A program made the translations under genes and the position numbers. The notes beneath the pieces are model-generated. The model searched no databases. It saw only the letters and a program-made list of their open reading frames with translations, and was not told the origin of the DNA. This document shows, piece after piece, positions 38,111 through 49,142 of a stretch of 64,000 bases of DNA; position 1 is the stretch's first letter; each line of letters begins with the position of its first letter. Location of the stretch: the NCBI RefSeq assembly GCF_900143535.1, contig NZ_FRFA01000018.1, positions 25,615 through 89,614 of the forward strand. The letters run 5' to 3'. Source of the DNA: Tateyamaria sp. Alg231-49. GTDB taxonomy: Bacteria; Pseudomonadota; Alphaproteobacteria; Rhodobacterales; Rhodobacteraceae.

Positions 38111-39541
38111 TTAACTGATTTCGGACGCGTGCCACACGTTCTTGACCGTCATGTAATTCTCAAGGCCTTCCGTGCCTCCCTCGCGCCCGGTACCGCTGGA
38201 TTTCACACCCCCAAAGGGCGTTTCGGGCATCGAGGCCTCAAGCGTGTTGATGCTGAGGTTGCCCACTTCCACCTCATCGATCATGCGATCGATATAGTCG
38301 GCGCGGTTCGTAAATCCGTACCCTGCAAGTCCAAAGGGCACTGCATTTGCCGCTGCGATGGCCGCGTCCAATGACGCCACAGGGTTCACAACCGCCACGG
38401 GGCCAAAGGGCTCTTCCTGCATGATGCGCGCGTTATCAGGGACGTTCAGCAACACCGTGGGTTCAAAGAAATATCCGCGATTGCCGCTTGCGGCGCCGCC
38501 CGTGGCAACAGTCGCGCCCTTGGCGCGGGCGTCTTCAACCAGTTCTGTCAGTGCAGGCACGCGGCGGTCGTTGGCCAGCGGGCCCATTTCGACACCTGCG
38601 TCCATTCCGTTGCCCACAACGGTCACAGCGGCACGGGCGACAAACACCTCTGAATACTGATCAAATATGTCTTCGTTCACGAAAAACCGCGTGGGCGAGG
38701 TGCAGACCTGACCGGCATTGCGCATCTTGCGCACCGCACCGGATTGGGCGGCAGTCTGCACATCCGTATCTTCGCACACGATGACAGGGGCATGCCCGCC
38801 CAACTCCATCAGAACAGAGGTCATGTGACCCGCCGCGAGGGTGGTCAGGTGACGGCCGACTGCGGTCGAACCTGTAAACGCGACCAAACGCACCGGATCT
38901 TGCGGGATCAGATGGCCGGAAATTTCCGCCGGGTTGCCAAAGACAAGGTTCAAGACCCCCGCAGGCAGTCCCGCATCCTCAAACGCCTTGACGATATGCA
39001 CGGCACCGGCGGGCGTTTCCTCTGCTGCCTTAAGAATGATGGAACAGCCCGACGCCAATGCACCGGCGATCTTACGGGCCGGTTGGCTCATCGGGAAATT
39101 CCACGGGGAAAAGGCGGCGACCACGCCAATGGGTTGATGATGGACGGAAAACTTGTGCCCGCGAGCGGCTGGAATGACTCGGCCATAGGCCCGCATCGCT
39201 TCGCCCGCGTCCCATTCGAAAAATTCGGCACCGCGGATCACCTCAAGTCGGGCTTGGGGCAGGGGCTTGCCATGCTCAAGGGTGATGGCTTGGGCAATCT
39301 CCTCTTGCCGTTCGCGGATCAACGCTGCGGCGCGCAGGATCGTATCGGCGCGCTGGCGGGGGGACGTGCGGGACCATAGGCGAAATCCGGCAACGGCCGC
39401 CTCCAGCGCATCATCCAGATCGCTGATGCTGGCACAGGGCAACCGCCCGATCTCTTCTTCGGTGGCGGGATTGATCACGGCCATATCTGACGCCGCTGAC
39501 CGCCACGCGCCTGCAACAAAGAGTTTTAGCTCTGGATACAT
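38111..39541 (-). CDS. NAD(P)-dependent aldehyde dehydrogenase
   Basis: This 476-residue ALDH-superfamily enzyme oxidises an aldehyde to an acid. FSPWNFPMSQP holds the catalytic Asn (about 150). LMELGGHAPVIV carries the general-base Glu and RNAGQVCTSPTRFF the nucleophilic Cys. EEPFGPVAVV is the usual C-terminal signature. By sequence it is closest to the succinate-semialdehyde / aminomuconate-semialdehyde type. It is last in the minus-strand group nadX-lysR-ALDH, next to a 3-hydroxyanthranilate dioxygenase gene, so a semialdehyde derived from that ring-cleavage route is a candidate substrate (inference). Confidence 0.88.
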   Translation of the reverse strand: MYPELKLFVAGAWRSAASDMAVINPATEEEIGRLPCASISDLDDALEAAVAGFRLWSRTSPRQRADTILRAAALIRERQEEIAQAITLEHGKPLPQARLEVIRGAEFFEWDAGEAMRAYGRVIPAARGHKFSVHHQPIGVVAAFSPWNFPMSQPARKIAGALASGCSIILKAAEETPAGAVHIVKAFEDAGLPAGVLNLVFGNPAEISGHLIPQDPVRLVAFTGSTAVGRHLTTLAAGHMTSVLMELGGHAPVIVCEDTDVQTAAQSGAVRKMRNAGQVCTSPTRFFVNEDIFDQYSEVFVARAAVTVVGNGMDAGVEMGPLANDRRVPALTELVEDARAKGATVATGGAASGNRGYFFEPTVLLNVPDNARIMQEEPFGPVAVVNPVASLDAAIAAANAVPFGLAGYGFTNRADYIDRMIDEVEVGNLSINTLEASMPETPFGGVKSSGTGREGGTEGLENYMTVKNVWHASEIS

Positions 39542-39646
39542 GAAACCCGCGCCTCCCAACGCCCTATGCTCTTAACTCACGCTGGCCCCGACAGCGCTTC
39601 AAGCGGATTGTCAGAATACTGGTATCAGTTTGGGGCATACCCGGGC

Positions 39647-40591
39647 TCATTTCGCCTCTGCCGCGCGGTGCAGTGCGGCGCGGAACGCGCGGCCCGCCGG
39701 GGACAGTTCATCGTCCGCGCGCAAGGACACACCAATCGGCCCCTGACCAAAGGGCACCGTCCAGTCCAGCGCCACCAGATGCCCGTTGGCCACGTCCTGC
39801 GCCACCACTTCGGCAGGCATCAACCCGACCAGATCGCGCGATTGCAACAGCGCGCGGTTGGCAAGGTACGACACGCTTTCAATGCTCACAGGCGGCACAT
39901 ATTGCTGCTGCCCGACAAAGAAATGATCGACCTGACGGCGCAACGTGGTCTCTAAAGGCGGCACGATCCAGCCATAGGGTTTGGTCTGCGCAAAGGTGAC
40001 ATCGCTTTGGCCAGCCAGAGGATGATCGGGGCCGACGACCGCCAAAATACGATCCTCAAACAGCTTTTCCTGTCGGATCTTGTCGCGGTGACGGTGGGCG
40101 GGCAGGCGGCCCACGACCATGTCGATTTCACCCGAAAGTAGGCCGGGCATCAGCACTTCATTGGTGCCTTCGGTGATCTTGACAGCCACATTGGGGCGCT
40201 CGGCCAGCAGAATGTCGATGGCGCGCGGCAACAGGCTTGTTGAGGCGGCCAGCAGCGTGCCGACCACCACGCGACCCGCATTGCCTTCGTTCAAGTCATC
40301 AAGCTCTTGGGCTGCATTGGAAATCTGGGCAAAGATCAACTTGCCATGACGGATCAGGCTCTCACCGGACACTGTCGGCACCACGCCGCGATTGGTACGG
40401 TTGAACAGCTTCACCTCGAAATCCAACTCAAGGTCCTGAATCATCTTGGTCGCGGCAGGTTGCGAGATGCCAAGTTCGCGCGCCGCGTTCTGGATGTTCC
40501 CATGCACGCCCACAGCCACCAACAGGCGCAACTGGCGCAGCTTCAGGCGAGTCAACGCCCGGTCCACAATGCGCGAATGGCGCCCGATCAC
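39647..40591 (-). CDS. LysR-family transcriptional regulator
   Basis: A 314-residue regulator with an N-terminal winged helix-turn-helix (about 15-75; LRLLVAVGVHGNIQNAARELG, ISQPAATKMIQDLE) and a LysR substrate-binding domain (about 100-310; GRVVVGTLLAASTSLLPRAI). Its ATG overlaps the nadX stop (TGATG-type, 4 bases), an unusual coupling of a LysR gene behind an enzyme gene. It probably controls both arms of the surrounding locus from the shared region at 41371-41508, where a LysR-type dyad is present. Confidence 0.88.
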   Translation of the reverse strand: MIGRHSRIVDRALTRLKLRQLRLLVAVGVHGNIQNAARELGISQPAATKMIQDLELDFEVKLFNRTNRGVVPTVSGESLIRHGKLIFAQISNAAQELDDLNEGNAGRVVVGTLLAASTSLLPRAIDILLAERPNVAVKITEGTNEVLMPGLLSGEIDMVVGRLPAHRHRDKIRQEKLFEDRILAVVGPDHPLAGQSDVTFAQTKPYGWIVPPLETTLRRQVDHFFVGQQQYVPPVSIESVSYLANRALLQSRDLVGLMPAEVVAQDVANGHLVALDWTVPFGQGPIGVSLRADDELSPAGRAFRAALHRAAEAK

Positions 40592-41370
40592 AACGTGACC
40601 GCCGCGCTGAGTTGGTCCAGCTTGGCCACCACGCTCATCGCCGCAAGGGCCGAGGATCGCGGGTTGTCGGGCAGGGCCTTGCCGCTGATCTGGAACTGAA
40701 ATGTGCCGAAATCGCCCGCGGCGGTGACCTCGTGAATGTTGTGGCTGATGTCGGCGTCCGCAATCAACTGAACGCGGGTGTCATCAAAACCCAATCCTGC
40801 CAGCGCCACAGCAGCAGCGACATTGGCGTTCTTAGGATAGGCAAGGGCGGCTTGCCGGGCGGTGCCCTCAAAATGGGTGTGTGCGCCCTGCGTCAGCCCG
40901 GCAAGGTCCAGCACGTCCTCTGCGGGGGAACCGATCCAACCCTGTGGCGGCTTGCGGCCCGTATAGGTGACGGTGTCCAACGTGCCGACGCGCGCCGCAC
41001 GCAGGCAATCCAGCGCACCAATCGCACCGCTCGCCAGATGCAGCTTTGACTGTCCTGCTGTGGCAGCGTCTTTCAGCGCCCCCGCCGTTACCTGATCCGC
41101 CAGCGCCCCAAGCGAAACGGTGATCACGTCCGTTCCACGTGCCAGCAAGGGTGGGCCATAAGCGGCCAATGCCGTGTGCCCCGCGCAATCGATCATCACG
41201 TCGATATCCGCAGGCAAGGCATCAACAGACCCAAACTCCAACGGCGCATTGGCACGGGCGCGTTCGGGGCGCAGCAGCACGGCCACCACCTCATGGGAGC
41301 TGGGGCTAAGAGCATCTGTGACATAGCGAGCAATGGCGCCCTGACCGATCAAACCGATTTTCATGCTCAA
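40588..41370 (-). CDS. nadX: L-aspartate dehydrogenase
   Basis: A 260-residue enzyme converting L-aspartate to iminoaspartate/oxaloacetate and ammonia with NAD(P). The N-terminal Rossmann fold starts KIGLIGQGAIARYV. The catalytic domain contains ASGAIGALDCLRAAR, and the proposed catalytic His is in DISHNIHEV. FQFQISGKALPDNPRSSALAAMS is the family C-terminal signature. Reverse amination is also possible. It is first in the minus-strand group and divergent from the aldolase/dioxygenase/TRAP group. It could serve NAD synthesis or, more likely in this setting, nitrogen handling in a catabolic route. Confidence 0.9.
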   Translation of the reverse strand: MSMKIGLIGQGAIARYVTDALSPSSHEVVAVLLRPERARANAPLEFGSVDALPADIDVMIDCAGHTALAAYGPPLLARGTDVITVSLGALADQVTAGALKDAATAGQSKLHLASGAIGALDCLRAARVGTLDTVTYTGRKPPQGWIGSPAEDVLDLAGLTQGAHTHFEGTARQAALAYPKNANVAAAVALAGLGFDDTRVQLIADADISHNIHEVTAAGDFGTFQFQISGKALPDNPRSSALAAMSVVAKLDQLSAAVTL

Positions 41371-41424
41371 AACCTATGCCAGCACCCACAAAATCAAAAC
41401 CCAAAAGGCGTGGGTATTCGCATA

Positions 41425-41449
41425 TGAAATATCCAATTGTAAGATTTCA
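41425..41449. promoter_or_regulatory. Candidate LysR-type binding site
   Basis: TGAAAT (41425-41430) faces ATTTCA (41444-41449) across 13 bases, in the 138-bp region between the divergent nadX and aldolase genes. A CCAATTG...TTGG arrangement overlaps it. The position fits a LysR regulator acting on both directions. Confidence 0.45.
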
Positions 41450-41508
41450 CCTTGGATTTTGGGCGCAACTTCGCGTCTTGTGGCGGGTAATCCCAATGGA
41501 ACCTCGCC

Positions 41509-42462
41509 ATGAATTACACCAAACTCGATGCCAAAGCCTACGCGCGCGAAAACATGACCGGCATCTGGGCCGCCGCCCTCAATCCGTTCAACGACGACCT
41601 CTCTCTGGATGAGGCAGGGCTGCGCTCAAACATCCGGCACTGGATCGACGATTTGGACATTCAGGGGCTGTTCGTCGCCGGGAAACAGGGCGAATTCTTT
41701 TCGATGAGCCTGGAGGAACGCAAACGCAATTTCGAGATTGCCGTGGATGAATGCGCAGGCAAGGCGGGCGTCATCGTGTCGGTATCAGATCAGAACATGG
41801 ACACAGCGCTGGATCTTGCGCGCCACGCCCAGAACTGTGGTGCGGATTACATCGTCGTGCACGCGCCTGTGCTCAGCTTTGTGCATGATCGAGGCGAAGT
41901 TTTATATCAATATTACAAGCGTTTCTGCGACGAACTTGATATCGGTATCGCGATGTGGAGCCATCCCGACAGCGGCTATCTGATGCAGCCCGAGGAATGC
42001 GCACGCATCGCCGAATTGCCCAATATCGTGGCCATCAAATACTCCGTCCCGCGTGAAATGTATGTACGGCTGACCCATATGGTGGGCGACAAAATCCACG
42101 TCTCCACGTCAGCAGAACACGAATGGCTCGACAATATTCTGGAACTGGATTGGAAACTGTACCTGTGCTCCTCGCCGCCCTACCAGCTGCAAAGCAGCCA
42201 AGACCAGCGGATGAACGAATACACGCGGCTTGCCTTCAACGGTCAGGCAGACGAGGCGCGCCGCGTCTTTGACAGCCTCGCGCCCGTGCGCGACGCAATG
42301 GCGCGCACGCGGCCCCCCGGCAAACCCACTGCCTTCGGCAAATACTGGCAAGAACTGCTGGGTCAACGGGGCGGACGGGTGCGCGCGCCCATGCTGGAAC
42401 TGACGGAAGCCGAAAAAAACACCATACGCGCAGCCTTTGAAGACTGCGGGATCATGCGCTAG
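41509..42462 (+). CDS. Dihydrodipicolinate synthase-family aldolase/lyase
   Basis: A 317-residue TIM-barrel protein of the DapA/NAL family, class I enzymes using a Schiff-base Lys, here in NIVAIKYSVP (about 175). The usual substrate loop GTTGE reads AGKQGEFFSM, which argues against true DapA and for a carboxylate other than pyruvate-semialdehyde partners. The HAPVLSF stretch stands where DapA has its Tyr. It leads the plus-strand operon with the dioxygenase and TRAP genes. Its reaction here is unknown; cleavage or hydration of a 2-oxo acid from ring cleavage is a reasonable guess. Confidence 0.85.
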   Translation: MNYTKLDAKAYARENMTGIWAAALNPFNDDLSLDEAGLRSNIRHWIDDLDIQGLFVAGKQGEFFSMSLEERKRNFEIAVDECAGKAGVIVSVSDQNMDTALDLARHAQNCGADYIVVHAPVLSFVHDRGEVLYQYYKRFCDELDIGIAMWSHPDSGYLMQPEECARIAELPNIVAIKYSVPREMYVRLTHMVGDKIHVSTSAEHEWLDNILELDWKLYLCSSPPYQLQSSQDQRMNEYTRLAFNGQADEARRVFDSLAPVRDAMARTRPPGKPTAFGKYWQELLGQRGGRVRAPMLELTEAEKNTIRAAFEDCGIMR

Positions 42463-42477
42463 GCTTGGCTCAAATAG

Positions 42478-44105
<1,628 letters not shown>

Positions 44106-44171
44106 CGATATCAAACGACTAAAGGGGGGCGCGGGGGCAACCTGCGCCCCTTTGTCGTGAAAGGACCGGGT

Positions 44172-44699
44172 ATGCTGTTTCGCCTTTCCGCCCTGTGGGC
44201 GCGGATAGAACTGACTTGTGCGGCTCTGCTTGCCGTCTGTGTGACCGGTCTGATCCTGCTCAACGTCATCACGCGCACGGCCGGAAACGCACTGTTCTGG
44301 GTCGACGAGCTGGCCATTTACGCGATGGTCTGGATGACCTTTCTGGGGGCGTCCGCAGCACTCCACCACCGCAATTCGGTGTCCATCACACTGCTGACAG
44401 ATGCCGTGCCGGACTCCGTTCGCCGGATCATCGACAAGATCGTCGATATCATCGTTTTCGCCTTTGCACTCGCCATGCTGTGGCTCTGCTGGCGCTGGTT
44501 CTTGCCGCTCGATATCGCGCGTGCGGGGTTTGACCGGACCGCCTTTCAGGGGGCGACGTTCAACTTTATCTACGCCGAACCGACGCTGACACTGGGCTTG
44601 CCCAAATACCTGTTTTGGCTGGTCATGTGGGTCTTTGCCCTTGGGGCGACACTGCACGCCACCATGCACCTGCTGACCAAGCCTGGGGCTGCAAAATGA
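44172..44699 (+). CDS. dctQ: TRAP transporter small permease DctQ
   Basis: A 175-residue inner membrane protein with four TM helices. The family pattern is visible in NVITRTAGNALFWVDELAIYAMVWMTFLGASAALHHR, seen here as FWVDELAIYAMVW and the basic stretch after helix 2. AAAGGACC lies just before the ATG at 44172; a GTG at 44157 is a weaker option. It overlaps dctM by 4 bases (ATGA). Confidence 0.9.
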   Translation: MLFRLSALWARIELTCAALLAVCVTGLILLNVITRTAGNALFWVDELAIYAMVWMTFLGASAALHHRNSVSITLLTDAVPDSVRRIIDKIVDIIVFAFALAMLWLCWRWFLPLDIARAGFDRTAFQGATFNFIYAEPTLTLGLPKYLFWLVMWVFALGATLHATMHLLTKPGAAK

Positions 44700-45955
44700 G
44701 CCCGGTCGTCTTTGCTGCCACGCTGCTGCTGTCTGTTCCCATCGCGCTGGTGCTGGGCGTCACCGCGATCTGGTACATCTGGGACAGCGGCAACACGATC
44801 CTTTATGACAGTTTCGCGCAAAAGATGTTCGCAGGGCTCGAAAACTACGGCCTGCTTGCCATTCCACTCTTCATGCTAACGGGCGAGTTGATGAACGAAG
44901 GGGGCATGACGCGCCGCCTCATTGCGCTCGCGCGTGTGTTTGTGGGCGGCTTTCGCGGGGGGCTGGCGTATATCAACCTTCTGGCCAACATGTTCATGGC
45001 GGCCATCATCGGGTCGGCCACAGCGCAGATCGCCGTGATGTCGCGGGCCATGGTCCCCGCGATGGAGGAAGAGGGCTACGACAAAGGGTTCGCCACCGCC
45101 ACAACCGCCGCCGGTGGGCTGTTGGCCCCCGTCATCCCACCGTCCATGATGTTCGTGATCTTTGGCGTTCTAGCGCAGGTCCCGATTGGAGAGATGTTTG
45201 TGGCCGGGATCATTCCGGGGCTGCTGCTGGCCGTTGCCTTTGCACTGGTCATCACCCTGATCGGCTGGTCACAACAGTTCCCGAAAGGGAAATGGATGAC
45301 ACGGGGCGAGGCCATCCGCGCGCTCATCGCCGCCTTGCCTGCCATGCTGGTGCCTTTGGCGATCATCGGCGGCATCCTCTTTGGCATCGCCACTCCAACT
45401 GAATCCGCCGCCATCGCCTCTCTCATCGCCTTTCTGGTGGGCTGGCTGGTCTACCGAGACCTCAAACCCGCCGCCCTCGGCGCGATGTTTATCCGGACAG
45501 CCGCCAACGCCTCGATGATCCTGTTCATGATCGCCGCCGCCAGCGTGTTCGGCTGGGTGATCATCTACGAAGAACTGCCCCAAAGGCTGGCCGCGCTGCT
45601 GACAACCATCACTTCTGATCCGTTCATGTTCCTGCTGATCGTGAACCTATGCCTGTTGTTGGTGGGCATGGTGATCGACGGGATCGCGGCGATCATCCTG
45701 ATCACACCGATCCTGCTGCCCATCGCGACGGGGTCTTACGACATCAGCCCCTACCAATTCGGCATCGTGGCGTGCCTGAACCTTGTGCTGGGGCTGCTGA
45801 CGCCACCTGTGGGCATTGGGCTATACATCGCCTCATCAATGAGCGGCGCCACACCGGGGTCCATCCTGCGGTCTCTCTGGCCCTTCCTGATCGCGGTGGC
45901 GGTGGTGTTGGTACTGCTCAGCTACTTCCCGATCCTGTCGACGGCGCTGATCTAA
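44696..45955 (+). CDS. dctM: TRAP transporter large permease DctM
   Basis: A 419-residue permease with about twelve TM helices. Signature regions are NYGLLAIPLFMLTGELMNEGG, GSATAQIAVMSRAMVPAM, ATTAAGGLLAPVIPPSMMF and the late NLVLGLLTPPVGIGLYI. It couples Na+ flow to uptake of the DctP ligand. It is the last gene of the plus-strand catabolic operon, coupled to dctQ. Confidence 0.93.
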   Translation: MSPVVFAATLLLSVPIALVLGVTAIWYIWDSGNTILYDSFAQKMFAGLENYGLLAIPLFMLTGELMNEGGMTRRLIALARVFVGGFRGGLAYINLLANMFMAAIIGSATAQIAVMSRAMVPAMEEEGYDKGFATATTAAGGLLAPVIPPSMMFVIFGVLAQVPIGEMFVAGIIPGLLLAVAFALVITLIGWSQQFPKGKWMTRGEAIRALIAALPAMLVPLAIIGGILFGIATPTESAAIASLIAFLVGWLVYRDLKPAALGAMFIRTAANASMILFMIAAASVFGWVIIYEELPQRLAALLTTITSDPFMFLLIVNLCLLLVGMVIDGIAAIILITPILLPIATGSYDISPYQFGIVACLNLVLGLLTPPVGIGLYIASSMSGATPGSILRSLWPFLIAVAVVLVLLSYFPILSTALI

Positions 45956-46121
45956 GGGGCAGGGCAGTCTGGGATGACCGCAACCGTCTGAACGGCGCGC
46001 GTATTGCGCATCTTTCTGCAACTATCCCCAACTTTGTTGCATTTGGCTGCAGACTTTCTTTTGGGCTTGTTGGGCGAAATGCTAGGGTTTGCAAAAAAAC
46101 AGACCCTGAGCAGACGAATAC

Positions 46122-47537
46122 ATGGACAGGCGTTCATTTTTAAAGACTTCAACCTGCCTTGTCGCGGGGCTGACCGGCTGCACTGTGGGCGAAGACTTTG
46201 TCAGCCCAGAAAAAGAAGTTCCGGAACAGTTCTTTACCAGCCGGTCGACGCGTCCGGTCGCACGGGGCTACGAGCGTTGGTGGACGGCGTACGATGATCC
46301 CAAACTCAACCGTCTGGTCGAATTCGGCCTCAAAGAAAACCTTGATGTGCGCCGTGCCCAGGCACGCGTCGAACAGTCCAAGGCGCTGTTTGAAGGATCC
46401 GGATACGCATGGTCCGGGGTCGCCAGAGTAGGAGAGTTTCGAGCAAACGGCGGAGGCAATGAGGGCGGCGTACAAAGCGGCTTTGTGCGCGCAGAGGCAA
46501 CATGGCAAGCCGATTTGGCCGGACGCCTGACGCGAGAAAGAGAGGCAACTCTTTACCGGCTTGAAGCGGCTTTCGCTGACGTCAGTGTCGCGCGCACAAC
46601 CCTTTTGAGCGAACTCACAACAGCTTACATCGACGCACGGTTTTTTCAGGAACTCATACGCATCAACCAACGGGTTCTAGAATCCCGAGAAGAAACGCTC
46701 GCTGCAACCATTTCGGCGCGTGAATCAATGCGGTCCATCGAACGCTTGCCAGAAAACGACAATGGCGACATTCCAGTCGTTGCGGTCACGGAACTGGACG
46801 TCGCGCAGGCGCGCTCGCTTGTGGCCAACGCTCGGGCCGAATTGCCTGAAACAAAAATTCTCTTTTTCAAGTCGGTGTCGCGTATCGGTATGCTCTTGGG
46901 CCAGGCATGGGACCGACCAAAAGAGGGGCTGGACAAAGAAGCACCTCAGCCCGTGCCGCAGTTGAACTCTCTTTCTACGGGCGTGCCCGCCGATCTGGTC
47001 AGGAACCGCCCAGATGTCATTCTGGCAGAAAACAGGCTGGCAGAAGCTGTCGCGTTGGCGGGCGTTGCCGAGGCAGAATTGTATCCTGAACTCAGGCTGA
47101 CGGGGAACATTAACCTAAGCTATTCAGGCGGCGACTTAGCACCACTTGCAGGGTTCGGGCGCGCCGGAATTGATATCCCCTTGTTCGATTTGCCTGAACG
47201 CCGGGCAAAGGTTGCATTTCAAAAGGAACGCGCCAAAGAACTGATTTTTGCATGGGAAGAAGAAGTCGTAACGGCAGTCGAAGAGGTTCAAGACGCATTG
47301 GTCAGCCTCGTCAATCACCGCGAAGCAGTACAATTTACGTCGCAAGCCATCGAAGAGCTAAAGGAAGTTCTGCGTTTGGCACGGCAAGGTTACATCTCAG
47401 GCCGTGTAAGCTTTTTGCAGGTGCTGGATGCCGAACGCGGACTGCTTGCGACAGAAAATGCTCTGGCGTTAGACAAACGAAATTTTGCTGTCGATTTCGT
47501 GAATCTGAACGTCGCTCTGGGCGGAAATTACGGGTGA
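46122..47537 (+). CDS. NodT-type outer membrane factor lipoprotein (TolC superfamily)
   Basis: A 471-residue efflux outer membrane component with two OEP repeats (about 50-240 and 265-465). WWTAYDDPKLNRLVEFGLKEN is typical of NodT/OprM lipoproteins, as is VPADLVRNRPDVILAENRLAEA in the second repeat. The lipid-attachment Cys is in AGLTGC (about 20). Unusually, the N-terminus reads DRRSFLK, a close match to the twin-arginine (Tat) consensus RRxFLK. No pump genes adjoin; it may serve the RND pump at 370-5555. Its codon use looks more AT-rich than its neighbours. Confidence 0.88.
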   Translation: MDRRSFLKTSTCLVAGLTGCTVGEDFVSPEKEVPEQFFTSRSTRPVARGYERWWTAYDDPKLNRLVEFGLKENLDVRRAQARVEQSKALFEGSGYAWSGVARVGEFRANGGGNEGGVQSGFVRAEATWQADLAGRLTREREATLYRLEAAFADVSVARTTLLSELTTAYIDARFFQELIRINQRVLESREETLAATISARESMRSIERLPENDNGDIPVVAVTELDVAQARSLVANARAELPETKILFFKSVSRIGMLLGQAWDRPKEGLDKEAPQPVPQLNSLSTGVPADLVRNRPDVILAENRLAEAVALAGVAEAELYPELRLTGNINLSYSGGDLAPLAGFGRAGIDIPLFDLPERRAKVAFQKERAKELIFAWEEEVVTAVEEVQDALVSLVNHREAVQFTSQAIEELKEVLRLARQGYISGRVSFLQVLDAERGLLATENALALDKRNFAVDFVNLNVALGGNYG

Positions 47538-47545
47538 AGTAGGGC

Positions 47546-47565
47546 AATGGCCCCGGTGGGCCGTT
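47546..47565 (+). terminator. Hairpin after the outer membrane factor gene
   Basis: AATGGCCC-CGGT-GGGCCGTT, 8-bp stem with one G-T pair, 8 bases past the stop. No T-run follows, so termination is uncertain. Confidence 0.4.
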
Positions 47566-47773
47566 ATCGCGCCCCGTCGGCGCCGTCGGTTTGAGGCTGA
47601 TCCGGGCTCTCGGGTCCAAACGAAAACGGGCACCATACAAACTGAAGGGTCGCGGTATCCGCATGATGATTTGATGCGAAGTGAGGGCGCGTTCTGATGC
47701 GCGCCGCACGCAGTTATTTGTTAATGCGAGGTAAACCCGCCTCTGTAACCCATTGAAAAATATAAGACGGAAA

Positions 47774-47794
47774 GGTGTCCCACGCTGGGACACC
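47774..47794 (-). terminator. Terminator of dddP
   Basis: GGTGTCCC-ACGCT-GGGACACC, perfect 8-bp stem, 10 bases beyond the dddP stop; on the minus strand a T-rich tail (TTTCCGTCTTATATTTTTC) follows. Confidence 0.75.
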
Positions 47795-47804
47795 CCAATA
47801 CCTA

Positions 47805-49142
47805 TTACCCCATCAAGGCCGCATCAAAGGGGTAGGTGGTCAGGTTCTCAAACCCATCTTCTGTGACCAGAACCTGATCCTCCAGCTTGATCGAGAACTC
47901 TCCCCCAACCTCGCCAACCGACGCCTCCACACACAAAACCATCCCCGCCTGCAGCGGGTAGTCAAAGGCCCCCGGCACGGCCTTGTCCGGGTAGGCCACA
48001 AGGGGCCATTCATCACACAAACCGACCCCATGCATCATGCAGCCATATTTCAGCGCCTGATACTTGTCATCCAGCCGGTGACCATTCGCCGTCAACTCAG
48101 GGATCATCACGCCGGGTTTGATCATCTGCATGTTGGTCTGAATATGCTCGACAGCGTGCCGCATCGCATAGACCATTTCAGCGGGCGGTTTTTGATCGCC
48201 GATCCACCAGCTGCGCGAGATATCGATGCAGATGCCGTAAGAGCCAATGAGGTCGGTATCAAAAGAGATGATCTCGTTATTCTGACAGATCCGCGGCCCA
48301 CATTCCTGAAACCACGGGTTGGTGCGCGGGCCAGACGCAAGGAGGCGGGTTTCGATCCACTCGCCGCCGCGTTTGATATTCTCGGCATGCATGACGGCCC
48401 AAACGTCGTCTTCACATGTGACGCCATCGCCGACATTGGCGCGCGCGAAATCCTCCATCTTGCGCACCGTGGTCTCGCACGCGTGGTTGGCGCAGCGCAT
48501 CGCCAAAATCTCGTCCGCGCCTTTGATTGAACGGGCATGTTCGGTGACTTGTTCGCCGTCCATGATCTCAAAACCTTGCGCCTCAAGAGCGTGGGCGCCG
48601 TGCAGCATGATCTTGTCCACGGCCAACCGCATATTGCCGCCTCCATGTTCCACGATCAGATCGCGCACCTCGACAGACAAAGGATCGGCGACCAGATCGG
48701 GCCTGTCCCCAGCCGAGAAATAGAACATCGAAGCCCCGGAACGGACCTCGCGCACCAGTGGGTTGAACGAGGTCAGGAAGGGCGCGTTCTTATAATCCCA
48801 GATCACCATGTACCCGTCTGCACAGACCAACACGGCGCGGAACGGATTGTGGGCATTCCATAGCTGCATGTTGGTGCTGTCAGTGGCGTATCGAATATTG
48901 AGCGGGTCAAACATCAGCACCCCACCATAGCCGCGATCCACGACCTGCTGGGTCAGGCGCTGCAATCGATACGCGCGCATCGCTTCGAGGTTGGGGAGAG
49001 TGAGGCCGGCGGCCTCCCATTCAGCAAATGCAAGTTGCGTCGGCCCAATCTCTATCCGGTCGGCATCGTTTGGGGTGCCATCGCCTAGGACCGAACCACG
49101 GGTCGGGTCGATCTTGCGGGTGTCGCGGTAATGTTGGTTCAT
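47805..49142 (-). CDS. dddP: DMSP lyase DddP
   Basis: A 445-residue enzyme of the M24 (aminopeptidase P-like) fold that cleaves dimethylsulfoniopropionate to dimethyl sulfide and acrylate. The N-terminus MNQHYRDTRKIDPTRG is characteristic of DddP. The metal ligands reported for DddP are present: Asp-x-Asp in ISFDTDLIG, Asp in ICIDISR, His in MHGVGLCDEWP, Glu in CVEASVGEVGG and Glu in IKLEDQVLV. The start is placed at this N-terminus rather than at an upstream Met. It is a single gene with its own terminator, divergent from an S41-like gene. No DMSP transporter is adjacent. Confidence 0.94.
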   Translation of the reverse strand: MNQHYRDTRKIDPTRGSVLGDGTPNDADRIEIGPTQLAFAEWEAAGLTLPNLEAMRAYRLQRLTQQVVDRGYGGVLMFDPLNIRYATDSTNMQLWNAHNPFRAVLVCADGYMVIWDYKNAPFLTSFNPLVREVRSGASMFYFSAGDRPDLVADPLSVEVRDLIVEHGGGNMRLAVDKIMLHGAHALEAQGFEIMDGEQVTEHARSIKGADEILAMRCANHACETTVRKMEDFARANVGDGVTCEDDVWAVMHAENIKRGGEWIETRLLASGPRTNPWFQECGPRICQNNEIISFDTDLIGSYGICIDISRSWWIGDQKPPAEMVYAMRHAVEHIQTNMQMIKPGVMIPELTANGHRLDDKYQALKYGCMMHGVGLCDEWPLVAYPDKAVPGAFDYPLQAGMVLCVEASVGEVGGEFSIKLEDQVLVTEDGFENLTTYPFDAALMG

